A DNA stretch of 8,002 bases from Methanocaldococcaceae archaeon. Its GTDB lineage: Archaea; AGJL01; Methanococci; Methanococcales; Methanocaldococcaceae. The notes beneath the pieces were generated by a model, which searched no databases, was not told the DNA's origin, and saw only the letters and a program-made list of their open reading frames with translations. A program made the position numbers and the translations under genes. The stretch is from the NCBI GenBank assembly GCA_027023665.1, contig JALVUY010000177.1, positions 1 to 8,002 on the forward strand. The letters are read 5' to 3'. This document shows, in pieces, positions 6,583 through 8,002 of the stretch (the stretch's first letter is position 1; each line of letters starts with the position of its first letter).

Positions 6583-6730
6583 ATTTTAAAAATTTTTATT
6601 ATTAATGTAATTTTATTTTTACCCTAATATAACTAACTCCCTAATACTTATTTTTGTTGTGTAAATTTTAATTTTAGTTAGATTTAGGTAATGTTTTTAT
6701 TAAATGATTTCTTAGAAAAAGAGGGAGAGA
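6583..6730. other. Intergenic region with repeats between rpl21e and rpoF
   Basis: This 148-base gap has no gene. It holds a direct repeat CCCTAATA (6622-6629 and 6639-6646). It also holds an imperfect inverted repeat, CCTAATATAACTAA at 6623-6636 against TTAGTTAGATTTAGG at 6674-6688, with a T-rich loop. Oligo-T stretches around 6611-6620 and 6650-6655 could end the rpl21e transcript. A weak TATA-like element (6690-6702) could start the rpoF transcript. Confidence 0.4.
6690..6702 (+). promoter_or_regulatory. Possible promoter of rpoF
   Basis: AATGTTTTTATTA is a partial match to the methanococcal box A. It lies about 30-40 bases before the rpoF ATG, which would give a very short leader. The ribosome-binding site GAGGGAGA directly before the ATG is strong. 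Confidence 0.25.
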
Positions 6731-7054
6731 ATGATTGGTAAAAAAATTTTAAGAGAGAGATATGTAACAATTGCCGAAGCCTCTGAAATTATGAATGAAA
6801 GGGCACAAATTGGAGAACTATCTTATGAACAAGGATGTGCATTAGATTATTTACAAAAATTTACTAAGTTAGATAAAGAGACTGCTAAAAAATTAGTTGA
6901 AGAATTAATATCATTAGGAGTAGATGAAAAGACAGCAGTTAAAATAGCAGATATTTTACCTGAAGATATAGATGATTTGAAGGCAATATATTACAAAAGA
7001 GATCTTCCAGAAAATGTTGAGGAAATTCTAAACACTGTTAAAAAATACCTTTAA
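6731..7054 (+). CDS. rpoF: DNA-directed RNA polymerase subunit Rpo4/F
   Basis: The 107-residue protein is the archaeal counterpart of eukaryotic Rpb4. With RpoE (Rpo7) it forms the stalk of RNA polymerase, which binds nascent RNA and assists initiation and elongation. Recognisable parts are the N-terminal MIGKKILRERYVTIAEASEI, the conserved QIGELSYEQGCALDYLQKF and a C-terminal helical HRDC-like region (AVKIADILPEDIDDLKAIYYKR). The length is typical of the family and nothing is missing. It agrees closely with my memory of MJ0039. It sits between rpl21e and the DUF655 gene, the usual archaeal arrangement, and is probably co-transcribed with the latter across a 50-base gap. Confidence 0.96.
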   Translation: MIGKKILRERYVTIAEASEIMNERAQIGELSYEQGCALDYLQKFTKLDKETAKKLVEELISLGVDEKTAVKIADILPEDIDDLKAIYYKRDLPENVEEILNTVKKYL

Positions 7055-7062
7055 TTTTTTAT

Positions 7063-7080
7063 TGCAAATTTTAATTTGTA
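7063..7080 (+). repeat. Short hairpin between rpoF and DUF655 gene
   Basis: TGCAAATT-TT-AATTTGTA can form an 8-pair stem with one G-U pair and a very tight loop. It follows an oligo-T run (7055-7060) directly after the rpoF stop and precedes the AGGGTGA ribosome-binding site at 7092-7098. It could mark an RNA processing or partial termination point. It is almost all A-U and would be unstable at high temperature. Confidence 0.25.
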
Positions 7081-7104
7081 GATTTAAATAAAGGGTGAAA
7101 TTTT

Positions 7105-7746
7105 ATGGTTAGAGGACATTATAAAAAAGAAACAAGATTTCCTAAAAAAAACAAGCCACAAAAATTTGAAAAATATGCTTGGGTTTTAGATTATCTACCT
7201 TATGGTTATCCTGATAAACCTGACGAGCCAATTGTTCAAGGGCTTGGTGAGTATCAATTTTTATTAATGGAGATGATCCCAAAGCCTGATGCCGATATTC
7301 AATTGGGTGAAAGAGTTTATATCGGTAGAGGTAAGAGAGACAAAATAGACCATGTAAGAAGAATGATAAAATATGATCATTTAACACCAACTGCTAAGGC
7401 AGAACTATTATATGTTATTATGGAAGCTGTAAAGATGCAGGAACCAAGATTTATAAGATTTTTAAATGAATGCCCGCCAATTACTACAAAATTACATACA
7501 TTGGAGTTATTACCTGAAATTAAGACAAAATACATGTGGAAAATAATTGAAGAGAGAGAAGCAAAAAAATTTGAAAGTTTTGAAGATTTTAAGGAAAGAG
7601 TGGGCAAAGACCCTATAAGAATTATAGCTAAAAGAATAGAAAAAGAACTGTCAGATGATAAAAAAGATAAATATTACTTATTTGTGAAGTGGAAAAAGGG
7701 AATAATATTGGATGAAAAAAATATGGCATACTATTTAAAAGAGTAA
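7105..7746 (+). CDS. DUF655 family protein (COG1491), OB-fold plus helix-hairpin-helix
   Basis: The 213-residue protein belongs to the archaeal DUF655 family, of unknown function. After a basic N-terminal tail (MVRGHYKKETRFPKKNKPQK) comes a beta-rich segment, AWVLDYLPYG at 25-34, then QFLLMEMIP and LGERVYIGRGKRDKI to about 81, consistent with an OB-like nucleic-acid-binding fold. Residues about 125-185 (TTKLHTLELLPEIK, then KFESFEDFKERVG) look like helix-hairpin-helix elements. Both parts suggest RNA or DNA binding. The start has AGGGTGA at 7092-7098. It follows rpoF, and in many archaea this gene lies between rpoF and ksgA, hinting at a role in transcription, translation or rRNA maturation. 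In this window a minus-strand gene follows instead of ksgA. It matches my memory of MJ0038. The family assignment is firm; the function is unknown. Confidence 0.9.
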   Translation: MVRGHYKKETRFPKKNKPQKFEKYAWVLDYLPYGYPDKPDEPIVQGLGEYQFLLMEMIPKPDADIQLGERVYIGRGKRDKIDHVRRMIKYDHLTPTAKAELLYVIMEAVKMQEPRFIRFLNECPPITTKLHTLELLPEIKTKYMWKIIEEREAKKFESFEDFKERVGKDPIRIIAKRIEKELSDDKKDKYYLFVKWKKGIILDEKNMAYYLKE

Positions 7747-7751
7747 AAAAT

Positions 7752-8002
7752 CTACAAATGTGTTTTTGCAAATTCCTGTAGTTTTTTAAGAGTTCCAAAA
7801 TTCAACAATCCAATATCAGTTATTCCAATAACTTCAGAATTTAGATAATCTTTTTTTATAACTTTTGATGAAGGAGGATTGTTAATTAGATCATTTCCCG
7901 GAGACAATGTATTAAATGCTGGTAAAACAATATATTTTTTATTTAATAAATAAATTGGAAATTTTATAATTGCCCCTACTTCATCTCTAAGTTTTATTGA
8001 AG
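7752..8002 (-). CDS. C-terminal part of a COG1407-type metallophosphoesterase (partial)
   Basis: A minus-strand frame enters from the right edge and runs for 82 codons to a TAG at 7752-7754. It reads from [19 protein letters not shown] through [14 protein letters not shown] to [19 protein letters not shown]. The pattern of [11 protein letters not shown] followed by LPAFNxLxxGNDxxN matches the C-terminal end of archaeal predicted phosphoesterases of COG1407 as I remember them, and MJ0037 lies next to MJ0038. The metal-binding phosphoesterase motifs would lie upstream, beyond the window, so catalytic completeness cannot be judged. It is convergent with the DUF655 gene, with a 5-base gap. The open frame and codon use support a real gene; the family call is moderate. 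Confidence 0.72.
   Translation of the reverse strand, partial: SIKLRDEVGAIIKFPIYLLNKKYIVLPAFNTLSPGNDLINNPPSSKVIKKDYLNSEVIGITDIGLLNFGTLKKLQEFAKTHL

Noticed and set aside
7142..7607. Two antisense open frames over the DUF655 gene
   Set aside because: Both lie within a well-recognised coding sequence on the other strand and show no start signal or known motif.
1..8002. CRISPR array, tRNA, rRNA, insertion sequence or integrase site
   Set aside because: No spaced identical repeats, cloverleaf with TTCRANT-type T-loop, transposase or long terminal inverted repeats were seen on reading the window.

Overview
The window looks like chromosome from a thermophilic or hyperthermophilic methanogen of the Methanocaldococcus group. 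The DNA is very A+T-rich. Most genes have a GGTGA-type ribosome-binding site a few bases upstream of the start. The proteins are archaeal and closely resemble what I remember of Methanocaldococcus jannaschii MJ0707-MJ0709 and MJ0037-MJ0043. That assignment rests on memory and protein motifs; no search was run.

Left block (1-2253): a MATE-family multidrug/cation antiporter on the minus strand is divergent from a two-gene translation operon. The operon encodes Tsr3, which makes an aminocarboxypropyl modification of 16S rRNA, and the 47-residue ribosomal protein L40e, which is missed by simple length cut-offs. The first ~138 bases hold no assignable gene.

Middle accessory block (2254-3633): an unusual ~225-base A+T-rich region carries a near-consensus archaeal promoter. 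It precedes two genes that abut with no spacer. The first encodes a small exported protein with three N-terminal cysteines, an EF-hand-like calcium loop and a tandem 28-residue repeat. The second encodes a four-helix NapH-type membrane iron-sulfur protein with two CxxxCP motifs and two [4Fe-4S] ferredoxin motifs. I read the pair as an uncharacterised membrane electron-transfer module, and it is the most interesting item here.

Right block (3636-8002): an EndoQ-like PHP endonuclease gene (minus strand, convergent with the NapH-type gene) is divergent from pus10, which overlaps rpl21e. These are followed by rpoF (RNA polymerase stalk subunit Rpo4/F) and a DUF655 gene. This is a conserved archaeal information-processing neighbourhood joining tRNA and rRNA modification, the ribosome, RNA polymerase and repair of deaminated DNA. 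At the right edge is the 3' end of a minus-strand gene that resembles archaeal COG1407 metallophosphoesterases.

No tRNA, rRNA, CRISPR array, insertion sequence or intein was seen. Every intergenic gap is shorter than 300 bases.
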